A program made the position numbers and the translations under genes. From Hesseltinella vesiculosa (taxonomy: Eukaryota; Mucoromycota; Mucoromycetes; Mucorales; Cunninghamellaceae), in contig MCGT01000002.1 of the NCBI GenBank assembly GCA_002104935.1, positions 186,001 to 250,000 of the forward strand: a stretch of 64,000 nt of DNA, written 5' to 3'. The notes under the pieces are model-generated. The model saw only the letters and a program-made list of their open reading frames with translations, searched no databases and had not been told where the DNA came from. Below are positions 32,494-42,100 of this stretch, in pieces (position 1 is the stretch's first letter; each line of letters begins with the position of its first letter).

Positions 32494-33570
32494 CTATTCT
32501 GTGGGTGGCGTTTTACGGAGGGGGTCCAGCATGGTGCGATAGATGGCCAATGAGCCGATGAACTGCGCGACAAGTCTCAGGCCCATTATCGAATCTTCGT
32601 CAGTGTCGGCTGCCTCCATTGCTTTAGTCAAATAGGCCATGGCCGCTGCGCCCTTGGATCGCTCGCACAGATGGATGAAGTGTGTCAGGGCTCCGTCAAG
32701 ATAAGGAGGTCGAGCAAATGCGAGTGCTTCCTTAAATGTGTAGTCGTATTGTGCACGCATTTTCATCCACAGCGATGTCCCAAATAATGATCGCTGGCCA
32801 TCTTCGTTCGCATCCACAAAGTCGAGGATACCCGAGAGACCGGAGGACATGATGGATCGTTCAGCAGACGAGATCAGGCTGCCTAAGTTGTAGAGGTAGC
32901 AAAAAAAAGAAAGAAAATGAGAAAATGCTGGATGGCTGTCCAATTTTTTTCTTGCCTTGGGTATATCGCTCGTGTATCTCGATGGCTGCCTTTTCAATGG
33001 TGCTTTTAGGCATCCTATCGCTTGAGCATTCATCTGCCTCTTCATTTTCATCTTCGGTTGAACGGGAAGTACTAGAGTTTAAGTCGACGTCTGAATCAAT
33101 GTCATCGCTGGGTAGGTGATTGGTGCCAACTATCATTTCGCTATTCGAGCTTGACGTGGTGCTTCCATTCATTAGCTTTTGCGCTTGCTTATCCAAAGCA
33201 TTCCCCACCAGCAGTGAGCCGGCAAGATCTGCCTTCAATTCGTTTTTTTGTATTGGTTTGATCAGCTGTTTTCTGAATAGCCGCCTGGTCCAAGACGTGT
33301 GAGAATATGCGGAGGAATCGTTCTTTCGTCCAGAAAGGTAATGAGTCGCTCGGCGTAAAGTTGCATTGGCATGCTGATTGCATTTTTGCTGATAGACCGC
33401 AGAGCTTGTTTTAATATATTCATTGCTTTTGAGGTGTTGGCATTGGGAAGATGCAAGCGTATGAGGGGGCACACAACATCGAGATCTCCCGATTTATCTA
33501 CACGGATATCTGCTAGTACAGTGTTTGTTTCCCAAGATAAAAATTGCCTTTTTTTTAAAGGCAAAGTCAT
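32494..33570 (-). CDS. Hypothetical protein with acidic linker, possibly truncated
   Basis: Three exons (33570-33297, 33228-32956, 32882-32494) join in frame to 311 residues ending KTPPTE. The N-terminal part is helical (NTSKAMNILKQALRSISK, QLYAERLITFLDE). The middle (about residues 115-160) is acidic and Ser-rich (DDIDSDVDLNSS, TEDENEEADECSS). The C-terminal part is again helical (GILDFVDANEDGQRSLFG, MGLRLVAQFIGSLAIY). No domain recognised. The second intron has a GC donor (GCAAGA); the first has a weak GTCTTG donor, so the exon 1-2 junction is less certain. Coding-like sequence continues past the stop. The start codon lies 138 bp from the outer edge of the left inverted-repeat arm, so its promoter is probably inside or next to that arm, back-to-back with the zinc-finger gene. 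Confidence 0.5.
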
Positions 33571-33707
33571 GAGACAGGCCGTGTGGTTGTGGGAACATGT
33601 CGGCAAAAAGGAAAACGTGAACAAAAAGTAAAAAAAGATGAGAAGGCGCGGGAGGCACAAAGAGGCCGTGGATATGTATTTTTTTGTTATTTTTTCATCT
33701 TATGTGC

Positions 33708-34983
33708 CTCTGGAAACGCACCTTTCCAGTATCCTTGCAAGGGCTGCTTGTCATCAACACCACATGCCTTTTCTACAGGCATGGCGAGTTATAGACCTGC
33801 AAGAGGACCGTTGGGTTGGAGGAAGTAAAAATGCTCGAATTTGCTTATTTCTCCCCAGCTCACTGAGCGTGCAGGCTGCAAAATGAGTGACTCATTGCCC
33901 TTTTTTTTATACTCACTAAAAGTGAAGTATCATATAAAAATTGTCATACACAGTCTCCATGGTAACTCCAAATTTCCGCACTCAGGTTTTGAAGTAAACA
34001 GCCATCGTTTTGGTTCAGCAGTTGCCTAAGCATGTAATAAAGCAGCTGGGGCAACTGTCATTGTTGATCAACAAAGCCAGCCATAGCTTGGGCTAGATGA
34101 GTATGATGCATGTTGTGCAGACGCGAAGCTGAAGGAATCCTGAATCAAAAAAAAAATGAAAGAGGACCAATGAAAGTGTGTTGGAAGTTTCCCAGCCAAA
34201 ATGGCTTGCGGGCGATGGAAGTGCAGTGGAAGCAGTGTGAGGCAGATGCCAGCCAATCAAAAATGAAGGAGGGCCAATGAAAGTGTGTTGGAAGTTTCCC
34301 AGCCAAAATGGCTTGCGGGCGATGGAAGTGCAGTGGAAGCAGTGTGAGGCAGATGCCAGCCAATCAAAAATGAAGGAGGGCCAATGAAAGTGTGTTGGAA
34401 GTTTCCCAGCCAAAATGGCTTGCGGGCGATGGAAGTGCAGTGGAAGCAGTGTGAGGCAGATGCCAGCCAATCAAAAATGAAGGAGGGCCAATGAAAGTGT
34501 GTTGGAAGTTTCCCAGCCAAAATGGCTTGCGGGTGATGGAAGTGCACAATTTTTTTTTCTTTTTGCTTTCCATATTTTTCTATATTCTTTTTCCATGGGT
34601 AGTTGCCTTTACAGCAAAAACGATGTCGTCCACAAAACGAACTGGATTGCCTGAGGAAGAAGTCGACTCGCTGGACTGCCGTATTTGCGACCAATTATTT
34701 GACAACAAGAACGCATTTTATCAGCACAGACGTCGAGAGCATGTGCTGCAAGCCAACGTCATCCTTGGTGACTGTAAGAAAAAATAAAACATCCAAAGAA
34801 CATGGCCATCCACTTTTATTTATTTTTTTTTGTCTGGTGATAGACACCGTATCTGTTCCGTTTGAGAGTGGCAGATTTCGTTGTCCTCTGGCATGTTGTC
34901 CTGCAGCTGTGTTTAAGAATGTCGATACTTTAAAAGCACATATGACAAAGCAGCACAACAGCATCGTGGAAGTAGCCCTGTAT
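33708..34983. repeat. Left arm of a 1,276-bp inverted repeat
   Basis: This segment is repeated in inverse orientation at 36513-37788. Both arms are exactly 1,276 bp, and mirrored coordinates always sum to 71496, so there are no net indels. I find only two mismatches, both in the last 20 bp at the inner end (about 34964 and 34976). The outer tip carries a small hairpin (CTGGAAA..TTTCCAG). The arm contains a non-coding outer half, a 107-bp tandem array with CCAAT boxes, and exon 1, intron 1 and the start of exon 2 of the zinc-finger gene. Confidence 0.95.
34158..34546 (+). repeat. 107-bp tandem array in the zinc-finger gene promoter (left)
   Basis: Three full units (34158-34264, 34265-34371, 34372-34478) and a 68-bp partial unit end about 75 bp upstream of the start codon at 34623. 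Each full unit boundary carries two CCAAT boxes in the sense orientation (for example 34253-34257 and 34274-34278), 21 bp apart. Units 2-4 are almost identical; unit 1 is slightly diverged (AGAGGACC instead of GGAGGGCC). CCAAT boxes are bound by the Hap2/3/5 (NF-Y) complex in fungi, so the array probably sets promoter strength. Confidence 0.9.
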
Positions 34984-36339
34984 GAAAATGAAACAAACAG
35001 TCCAAGAAAAAAAATCAAAACAGAAGCACCATTATTTGGATTCATCGAGGGCAGTCATGCGGCTCTATCCAGCAATTACAGCAGCAACATGGCCTTCTAC
35101 CAAACAAAGGCAACCGGATGTTCACCACTTGCCATGCATTTGAAATACCATGGCATGCCTGCACGCTACAGTTTTCATAGCCTTGTGCATGATGACCGGT
35201 TGCTAGATTTGCTCGAAAAAATCCCTTTTCAAGACAAACATTACTCGGAGCAATTAGATTGCGTGTTACAGCTGCACACTGGATCCAACACGACTTCAAT
35301 GAAAGACGCTGCAGCAATCTCATCGCCCAACCTGGCCTTTATCGAAAAATCTATTGCTTTGTCTAAAATCCCTGGCATCGGCACCACCGAATATGTCAAA
35401 CCATCCCAACAATTGGTTGACGCCTTGAAATCCGATTTTCGCTTGTGGCCAAATCTTTTGCACGCGGTTGCTATGCTACACACTGGTTGCCTGGTGACTA
35501 ATGGTCACGACATACTTATCACACTAACGGCTGAGGCTTACTCACGGTCAAAGGCATTGGATGTTCATGCGGAGACGAATCTGAAGACCATCCCTTCTCC
35601 AGGCAGTGCAATTGACGGCCTGTCTCTTGGTGTGTACGAAGAGGCAGATGGTGGGCCAGTGAAAAAAAAGTTGAAAATCGGCAGCGATCACATGAACGTT
35701 TTAATTACTATGTCAGCCATGATTAAGACGAACGAGGTGTTCATCGGTCCAGAAACGCCTCTTACCGACATTGAATCAGAAATGATCATCTTTTACGACG
35801 CGGCCAAAGAAAAAAAATTTTTAGAGATCCTTCGCGGAGAACAGGAGCTTGCTATGCCTTCGTACAAGTGTCCTAAGTCTGTGTCTGCCCTCCGTCAATT
35901 ATCTTCCAGCTTTGGAAAAGCAAGCACGTACTCGGCATGGCGAGCGACATTAAACGGCCTGGATACAGATTTGCTTCAGCCTGCAACCGTTTTCACAATT
36001 GCAGACATTCCTGGAAACCAAAAGTATGGCATTTCAGAAAATTGCACAGTCAAGGCAGCAAGTAGCGCTCTTCAGGCTGTAGCTATTGCGGTGATGACCA
36101 GTCGCTCACTTGAAAGCAAAACCATCATGACAGCTATCTTGCAGTCTGCTTCCAACTCAAGCGATGCCTCCATTGTGGCTTTAATGATTCACCTGTCAAC
36201 TCGCATCACAACCGACCCTTTTGACTTGGCAAGGTTTTTGTCCCCTTTGGCAAAGGTGACATCCAGCGCATTGTCTTCCGCAAATCAAAAGATAAAGTCC
36301 AATGTCCAGATCAAGTTACTACAAATGTTCGGCCATTGA
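34623..36339 (+). CDS. C2H2 zinc-finger protein spanning the inverted-repeat cassette
   Basis: Two exons (34623-34773, 34844-36339) give 548 residues. Residues about 17-38 form a C2H2 finger (CRIC-x12-H-x4-H), and residues about 62-86 a second finger-like unit (CPLACC..H-x4-H). A basic SPRKKIKTE patch near residue 105 may be a nuclear signal. The remaining 430 residues are mixed helical, with no transposase triad or other domain that I recognise. The first ~97 residues, including both fingers, lie in the left arm; all the rest lies in the single-copy spacer. A CCAAT-rich tandem array is directly upstream, and an AATAAA signal follows near 36411. A nucleic-acid-binding role is inferred from the fingers. 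Its closest relation in the window is the truncated inverted copy at 36471-36873. Confidence 0.8.
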
Positions 36340-36512
36340 TGATATTTTCCACGGATGAAAATTCGATTGTAATTCCTCTCCCACCACATACCTTGCACAA
36401 CCGTTTCCAAATAAACATTTTATTGTGTTTTGACCATTTTGTTATGCCATTGCATTCGCTGTGCAGAAGATCAAATCCGTATCTCTAAACCATGCATTTC
36501 AATTGCATGGCT
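34984..36512. other. 1,529-bp spacer between inverted arms
   Basis: Single-copy DNA holding the body and 3' end of the zinc-finger gene. It ends with 132 bp that complete the truncated minus-strand frame from the right arm. Inversion of exactly this segment by recombination between the arms would place the gene body behind the right-arm promoter in frame. Confidence 0.8.
36340..36470. other. 3' flank of the zinc-finger gene
   Basis: Short region with a polyadenylation-like AAATAAACA near 36411. Transcripts from both arms would converge here. Confidence 0.4.
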
Positions 36513-36873
36513 ATACAGGGTTACTTCCACGTTGCTGTTGTGCTGCTTTGTCATATGTGCTTTTAAAGTATCGACATTCTTAAACACAGCTGCAGGACAA
36601 CATGCCAGAGGACAACGAAATCTGCCACTCTCAAACGGAACAGATACGGTGTCTATCACCAGACAAAAAAAAATAAATAAAAGTGGATGGCCATGTTCTT
36701 TGGATGTTTTATTTTTTCTTACAGTCACCAAGGATGACGTTGGCTTGCAGCACATGCTCTCGACGTCTGTGCTGATAAAATGCGTTCTTGTTGTCAAATA
36801 ATTGGTCGCAAATACGGCAGTCCAGCGAGTCGACTTCTTCCTCAGGCAATCCAGTTCGTTTTGTGGACGACAT
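36471..36873 (-). pseudogene. Truncated inverted copy of the zinc-finger gene 5' end
   Basis: Mirror copy of exon 1 (36873-36723), the intron and the first part of exon 2 (36652-36471). It would encode 110 residues: the same two zinc fingers up to MTKQHNSNVEVTLY, then 14 residues specific to the spacer edge and a stop at 36471. Two substitutions change I to N and A to T relative to the full gene. It keeps the complete promoter array, so it is probably transcribed, antisense toward the 3' end of the full gene. It could make a fingers-only competitor protein or an antisense RNA. Confidence 0.75.
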
Positions 36874-37788
36874 CGTTTTTGCTGTAAAGGCAACTACCCA
36901 TGGAAAAAGAATATAGAAAAATATGGAAAGCAAAAAGAAAAAAAAATTGTGCACTTCCATCACCCGCAAGCCATTTTGGCTGGGAAACTTCCAACACACT
37001 TTCATTGGCCCTCCTTCATTTTTGATTGGCTGGCATCTGCCTCACACTGCTTCCACTGCACTTCCATCGCCCGCAAGCCATTTTGGCTGGGAAACTTCCA
37101 ACACACTTTCATTGGCCCTCCTTCATTTTTGATTGGCTGGCATCTGCCTCACACTGCTTCCACTGCACTTCCATCGCCCGCAAGCCATTTTGGCTGGGAA
37201 ACTTCCAACACACTTTCATTGGCCCTCCTTCATTTTTGATTGGCTGGCATCTGCCTCACACTGCTTCCACTGCACTTCCATCGCCCGCAAGCCATTTTGG
37301 CTGGGAAACTTCCAACACACTTTCATTGGTCCTCTTTCATTTTTTTTTTGATTCAGGATTCCTTCAGCTTCGCGTCTGCACAACATGCATCATACTCATC
37401 TAGCCCAAGCTATGGCTGGCTTTGTTGATCAACAATGACAGTTGCCCCAGCTGCTTTACTACATGCTTAGGCAACTGCTGAACCAAAACGATGGCTGTTT
37501 ACTTCAAAACCTGAGTGCGGAAATTTGGAGTTACCATGGAGACTGTGTATGACAATTTTTATATGATACTTCACTTTTAGTGAGTATAAAAAAAAGGGCA
37601 ATGAGTCACTCATTTTGCAGCCTGCACGCTCAGTGAGCTGGGGAGAAATAAGCAAATTCGAGCATTTTTACTTCCTCCAACCCAACGGTCCTCTTGCAGG
37701 TCTATAACTCGCCATGCCTGTAGAAAAGGCATGTGGTGTTGATGACAAGCAGCCCTTGCAAGGATACTGGAAAGGTGCGTTTCCAGAG
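36513..37788. repeat. Right arm of the 1,276-bp inverted repeat
   Basis: Inverse complement of 33708-34983 at matching length, with two mismatches near the inner edge. Immediately outside the arms the sequence is unrelated, apart from a weak ATGTGC (left) and ATGAGC (right) similarity at the outer edges, which is too short to call a target-site duplication. Confidence 0.95.
36950..37338 (-). repeat. 107-bp tandem array in the truncated copy's promoter (right)
   Basis: Exact mirror of the left array: three full 107-bp units and a 68-bp partial unit, again with paired CCAAT boxes facing the truncated gene start at 36873. Confidence 0.9.
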
Positions 37789-38291
37789 ATGAGCATTTTT
37801 CTAGACTAGTAATTTGTGCCTTTGGAATTGCTATATAAAGATATAAGCGCAAACTTACAGTGTACAGTAACTTATATTATTCGAAAATCCCAAATCCATT
37901 TTATAAGTTAAGAGGACATTGACTGTATAACTGTAACCTCAACCTATGATCTTGTAACTTACCAAGTTTCAGCAGTGGCGGCGAACCTCTTTTGTCCATG
38001 ATCAGACGAAAGGGTGCTAGGACAGAGTTGCTATATGACCGATGAGTAGAGCCAGGGAAAAAGCTTTATCTAGAGACATCAAAGTTTCAGTGATGGTGTC
38101 GAAAAAGTGCTTTGCCGTGACAGGTCTGGCAAAGAAATTATGTTGGTTGCAGTGATGGGTTGCACCCTTTTTTTCTTTTGCTAACGAAACCGTCCGCCAC
38201 TTGGTTGCCTTCAGGCTGGTGATTTTTTTTTTCTTCTGCCTCTTCTTCTCTTCTCTTTTTTTTTTTTTTTTTTTCTATTTTTAAATCCAAC
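37789..38291. other. Intergenic region with a MITE-like remnant
   Basis: Starts at the outer edge of the right arm. Holds the short element at 37858-37925 and ends in the pyrimidine-rich leader of MED6 (38240-38277, with an 18-base T run). Confidence 0.55.
37858..37925 (+). mobile_element. Internally deleted copy of the CAGT..ACTG MITE family
   Basis: Shares TTCGAAAATCCCAAATCCAT, then ATAAGTT and ATTGACTG followed by TA, with the full element at 62220-62406. The left end begins CAGT after TA. Most of the interior is missing. Confidence 0.6.
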
Positions 38292-39487
38292 ATGCAACGA
38301 TCAACAGCTGTAGAGGACCTGACTAGTGTCGAATGGCGTGATACCAACTGGTTGGAGGTAACATAACACTCCATAATCAGCAAACAGACATGTCGATCTT
38401 GTCTTATTTTTCTATTCTTCTTGGGATGCTTTGAAGCGTGTTGGAGGTTTCCAAAATCAGGCCATGGTCCTCGACTACTTCGCCATGTCACCGTTCTGGG
38501 ATCGCCAAAGCAACAATCAAATCTTGACCATGCAAACGCAATTCAATGACCTTCGGCAGTCTTACGAAGCCACACTAGAACAGCTACGGTATGAAAGACA
38601 GCATGCTATTTGCCACGAGCTGAAATATCATGCCTTTTTTTTTCAATCCTCTCCAGAAAGATGACTGGCATTGAATTTGCCATCATTCATGAGCAGCCTC
38701 CTGTTTGGGTGATTCAAAAACGATATCGACGTGGACCCTCAGTGGATGATGGTAATTGCTTGGACCAGGCAGCGCAGAGCACCACACTGACCTCTTGTCA
38801 CTCTTTTTGTTGTTTTTGTTGTTGTAGTGAATCCTCTGGCTACATATTATATCCTTGGTGCCAACGTATACCAGTCACCCACCATTTATTCCGTCATTGC
38901 CAATCGATTGGTATGACCAATTGCATGCGCGTATCTAAAACGACATAGCTTTGGACTCACGTTTTTTTCTGTAGCTGACAAGCTTATTCCATATTAACAG
39001 CGCTTTCAAAGAAACGCAGCAAGTCATGGATTTCAACCTGTCTAAAGGATACCACTGGCAGGTGCAAAAAGAAAAGTCTGACAAAGGTAATCCTTCCCAG
39101 GTTTGCGAAAGTGTGCTCATGCCTTCCTTCCCTCTAGGCCAAGCCAACATACTGCGAGCACAGGAAAGCAATGCTTTCCGCATGAGCCTCGACCGTGCCA
39201 TCGATACCTCGGCTGTGCGTGTGGATCAAGCCAGATATGCCATTGATTTCCCCGACGCTAACACGGCCACCAACCCAAAATCAGACGCCTTGGATGCAAC
39301 GGTAAAAAAAAAGGACACCCTCATGCAAAGAGCTGACTGAAGCTTTCTCATTTCTTGTATTTGCACAAGTTAGGCCCTGTCAGCCAATGAAGCGAACGCG
39401 AAGAGGATACGGAAGAAGCCAAGAGAAGATAGCTCCTCGGGAACGAAACGCAAAAAGAAGACAACTTCCAGCGACAAAATTCTCTAG
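38292..39487 (+). CDS. MED6: Mediator complex subunit 6
   Basis: Seven exons (38292-38357, 38437-38588, 38657-38751, 38828-38910, 38975-39086, 39138-39301, 39374-39487) give 261 residues. Nearly every conserved block of MED6 is present in order: VEWRDTNWLE, VLDYFAMSPFWDRQSNNQ, GIEFAIIHEQPPVWVI, PLATYYILGANVYQSPTIYSV and SLFHINSAF. The C-terminus is a lysine/arginine-rich tail (KRIRKKPRED, KRKKKTTS) suited to a nuclear protein. MED6 is an essential head-module subunit of Mediator, linking gene-specific activators to RNA polymerase II. Length agrees with fungal orthologues. All introns are 51-79 bp. Confidence 0.95.
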
Positions 39488-39588
39488 CAACCATGGCCAC
39501 ATTCCAGATTAAAGGCTCAAAATAACCCCGTCTACCCAGGAAAAAAAAAAGAGAGAGAGACGGTCTTTATTGATCTCCAAGTTGGGCG

Positions 39589-41490
39589 CTAGAAGAAGTT
39601 GATGTCGCCGCTGCTGAAAGATTCAATGGATCGGCACTGGTAAATGATGGCTCGACCGTCGTAAAACAACTCAAAGGCAGTGGGACCATAGTCGGGAGGG
39701 AGAGGGATGTCTTCCCCGTCGTATAACATATAGTACCGCACGATTGGGTCGTGCAGCATACGGTCCAAAAACCAATCGACATCTTCATCCGGCAGCTCCA
39801 CTGGTCGCCAGGACGGGCCTTTACTCTCTTCGTTGGTCAATTCCAAATAGAAAATGCGGATGGCCGGGCCAATGGCAAACTTCGGATCCTGCAGGAAGAT
39901 GTGGCAAAAGGCTGACTGCGCGGGCTTATCGAACGGCTCAAAACTGTTAACCAGTCTGCAATAGGAAAGGCTGGCCCCGGGAAGGGAGACCCACAGAGTG
40001 CCAATAGGCAAGCGAGAGGTCTCAATCAAGGTAGAAAATGATTCATGGTACAGGACGGTTGGATCTTCGACATAAGAGTTCAGTTCACAATCGTTGAATA
40101 CGATACCCTTCAAATTTGACCATTGGCGTGAGATATGTTCCAGGGTCGGGGTGTCGTCGAAGCAACAGGATGTGAAGGTCAGGTATTCCAGAGGATGGTT
40201 CACAAGCCGCCGTTCAGAATGCCCCACGTCCCAATACACGTAATCATCCGCCGTCATGCTAATTTCGAGGATGGTGACGTTGGCGAAGCGAGGCAGCAGG
40301 CGCGACAGGAAGAACGGCACGGCGGGTTCGATGGGGATGCCATGGAGAAGCAGAGTGTCGACATTGTCGGTAGGAGGGATGGGGTATACGCAAAGGAGAG
40401 AGTCTAGGAGGTAAGTAGGGCAGGTCATGATAAGGGTGCTCGGCAGTGTCGGCCAGATAAACACGCTGGGAGGGAAGCTAACACTGGCCAAGTTCAATGT
40501 ATCAGGACATGAAGACGTAATCTTGGTTTTGAGCTTCTTCATGAGCTGTGCTGAGGCCGAGGTTTCATCGTTGACACATTTGGTAAACTCCTCAAAAGAG
40601 GGATTGGGCCTCTGGCTGCTGAATTCAGCCGAATCTTCGATGGTGGACAGCGAGAGCATTTTCAAGCGCGGGGCCTTGAGAGCAAGATAGGGCACAGTCA
40701 ACGCTGGGAGGTGGAAGTTGCTAGAGAAAAGGATATCGACATACGTCAAGCTGTTGCAAGGCACGATTTCGTCCTCGGTGTGGCTGGAATCGACGACCTT
40801 TTGTAACCGCTGCTGCAGACGTCCGTCGGCACAAGGGTCCACCGTGACAATCGTTTCGAACTTTTGAAGGCCAGGGCTTGCCGCGCAAATGGTATCCAAC
40901 AATTCGTCCAGGTATAGGTTGCAAGAATTCAGAATCACTTCTGTGAGCGTGATGGGGTAAATCGAGCTCAGGCAGGCGAAATCCAGACTGGGGAGTGCTG
41001 GCCAGACATACATCAAGTCGTTGTTTATCCTGAGCTTCTGAGCCTTGGATAGAATGGCTTTGATCGAGGCGACAAGGGCTGCGTCCAAGGTGAACACGGA
41101 CAAATCATCTGGGAATCTCTTCTTCTTCTCGATCTCAAGTTCCATGGTCAGCAGAGCGTGGAAGCTCACCGCAAAACTGCGCACTTTTGTGAGGTAGACC
41201 GGCAGTTGCTTCAGAGTATCAAAGCTCATGTGGCTCTTTCCCAGGTAGAAATGTTGGATGGCAGAGGCAAACCCAATACGATCCGAGGCAAAAGTGTGTA
41301 GAAGCTCATTCTCATTGGTGTAGGACGCAGCAAAAGCATCTTTGGGGTAGGTGAATTCTTCAAACAAAAGGGCTGAGGCGCATCCATGACAAACAAGATT
41401 GGTCATGCGCAATTGCTTCCATTCCTTGCCGCAAAGGTGCTGAAAGATCGTTTTCAGCAGTTCAAAGGGGAGATCGTCAAACCTTGTCAT
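39589..41490 (-). CDS. F-box/LRR protein, copy 1
   Basis: A single exon of 633 residues. The N-terminus is an F-box (FDDLPFELLKTIFQHL, WKQLRMTNLVCHGCASALLF), the Skp1-binding module of SCF ubiquitin ligases. It is followed by degenerate leucine-rich repeats with regularly spaced L-x-x-L-x-L strands. The C-terminal block (FAIGPAIRIFYLEL, DVDWFLDRMLHD, IIYQCRSIESF) is shared with the protein at 44372-46183, so the two are paralogues. The predicted role is substrate recruitment for ubiquitination; the target is unknown. A TATA-like box on the minus strand near 41577-41586 lies about 90 bp before the ATG. F-box/LRR genes are commonly expanded in Mucoromycota, usually in gene-poor or repetitive regions like this one. 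Confidence 0.82.
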   Translation of the reverse strand: MTRFDDLPFELLKTIFQHLCGKEWKQLRMTNLVCHGCASALLFEEFTYPKDAFAASYTNENELLHTFASDRIGFASAIQHFYLGKSHMSFDTLKQLPVYLTKVRSFAVSFHALLTMELEIEKKKRFPDDLSVFTLDAALVASIKAILSKAQKLRINNDLMYVWPALPSLDFACLSSIYPITLTEVILNSCNLYLDELLDTICAASPGLQKFETIVTVDPCADGRLQQRLQKVVDSSHTEDEIVPCNSLTYVDILFSSNFHLPALTVPYLALKAPRLKMLSLSTIEDSAEFSSQRPNPSFEEFTKCVNDETSASAQLMKKLKTKITSSCPDTLNLASVSFPPSVFIWPTLPSTLIMTCPTYLLDSLLCVYPIPPTDNVDTLLLHGIPIEPAVPFFLSRLLPRFANVTILEISMTADDYVYWDVGHSERRLVNHPLEYLTFTSCCFDDTPTLEHISRQWSNLKGIVFNDCELNSYVEDPTVLYHESFSTLIETSRLPIGTLWVSLPGASLSYCRLVNSFEPFDKPAQSAFCHIFLQDPKFAIGPAIRIFYLELTNEESKGPSWRPVELPDEDVDWFLDRMLHDPIVRYYMLYDGEDIPLPPDYGPTAFELFYDGRAIIYQCRSIESFSSGDINFF

Positions 41491-41769
41491 TTCATAGGCT
41501 TCTTGTTGCAGTTGGCTGCAAACACCAAAAATAAGAAACGGTGAGAATCCTCTCTCTTTATAATGGAGGTCTAGATCTTATAAATAACACGTCGTTACCT
41601 TCAATTGAAAACAGAATGATGCAGGTTTGAAGAACAATGCAATGAAAGGAACAAAGTGAAAAAGAAGAAAATAATGAAAGTGCGGCTGTGCTTCAGGAAC
41701 AGCGGTCTTTTTTGCGTCTGATTACTGCATTTGGCAGTGGGGGATCCCCAAGCAGAAGCCGTTTTTTTT

Positions 41770-41945
41770 TTAGGTGGAGAATCGGAGGTGTCAAAACAAA
41801 ATGTAATCAAATGTTGGCTGAGCAACCTTTATCAATGGATCTGATTTTTTCATCATCATCATTCGCTCATTTGCACATTTGCATAAAATTTCCCGCTGAT
41901 TGAATCACTCAAACGTTCTGTGCAGCGTTTGCTTTTTTTTTCTTT
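41770..41945 (+). repeat. Dispersed repeat copy, ~170-bp family (best copy)
   Basis: Runs from GGTGGAGAATCGGAGGTGTC through GTTGGCTGAGCAACC and CATCATCATCATTCG to CAATCACTCAAACG and a poly-T. Used as the reference for the other five copies. Confidence 0.65.
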
Positions 41946-42034
41946 TGTTTGAAAAACAGCAGATGGCAAGTCCAAAATAATTCAAAGGTCCAATGTCGCA
42001 CCTTGTCTAAAACAGTCCAACCAAGAGAGAGATA

Positions 42035-42100
42035 CAGTCAATAACATTGAAACTTATAAAATGGATTTGGGATTTTCGAAAAATACAAGTTATTACAGTA
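42035..42100 (-). mobile_element. Truncated copy of the CAGT..ACTG MITE family
   Basis: TA then CAGTCAATAACATTG, AAACTTAT, ATGGATTTGGGATTTTCGAA: the inverse of the 37858 and 62384 ends. The interior is deleted, and the far end is degraded (TTATTACAGTAG). Confidence 0.6.

Noticed and set aside
34093..34470. Repetitive open frame reading leftward through the 107-bp units (HFHRPQAILAGKLPTHFHW)
   Set aside because: The unit is 107 bp, so the frame shifts at each unit; the translated repeats come from different frames and are a by-product of the tandem array.
33708..37788. A Mutator- or other DNA transposon with long terminal inverted repeats
   Set aside because: The encoded protein shows no transposase motif that I can recognise, the arms contain part of the gene itself, and the flanks show only a weak ATGTGC/ATGAGC similarity. 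I keep it as an inverted duplication unless copies with target duplications are found.
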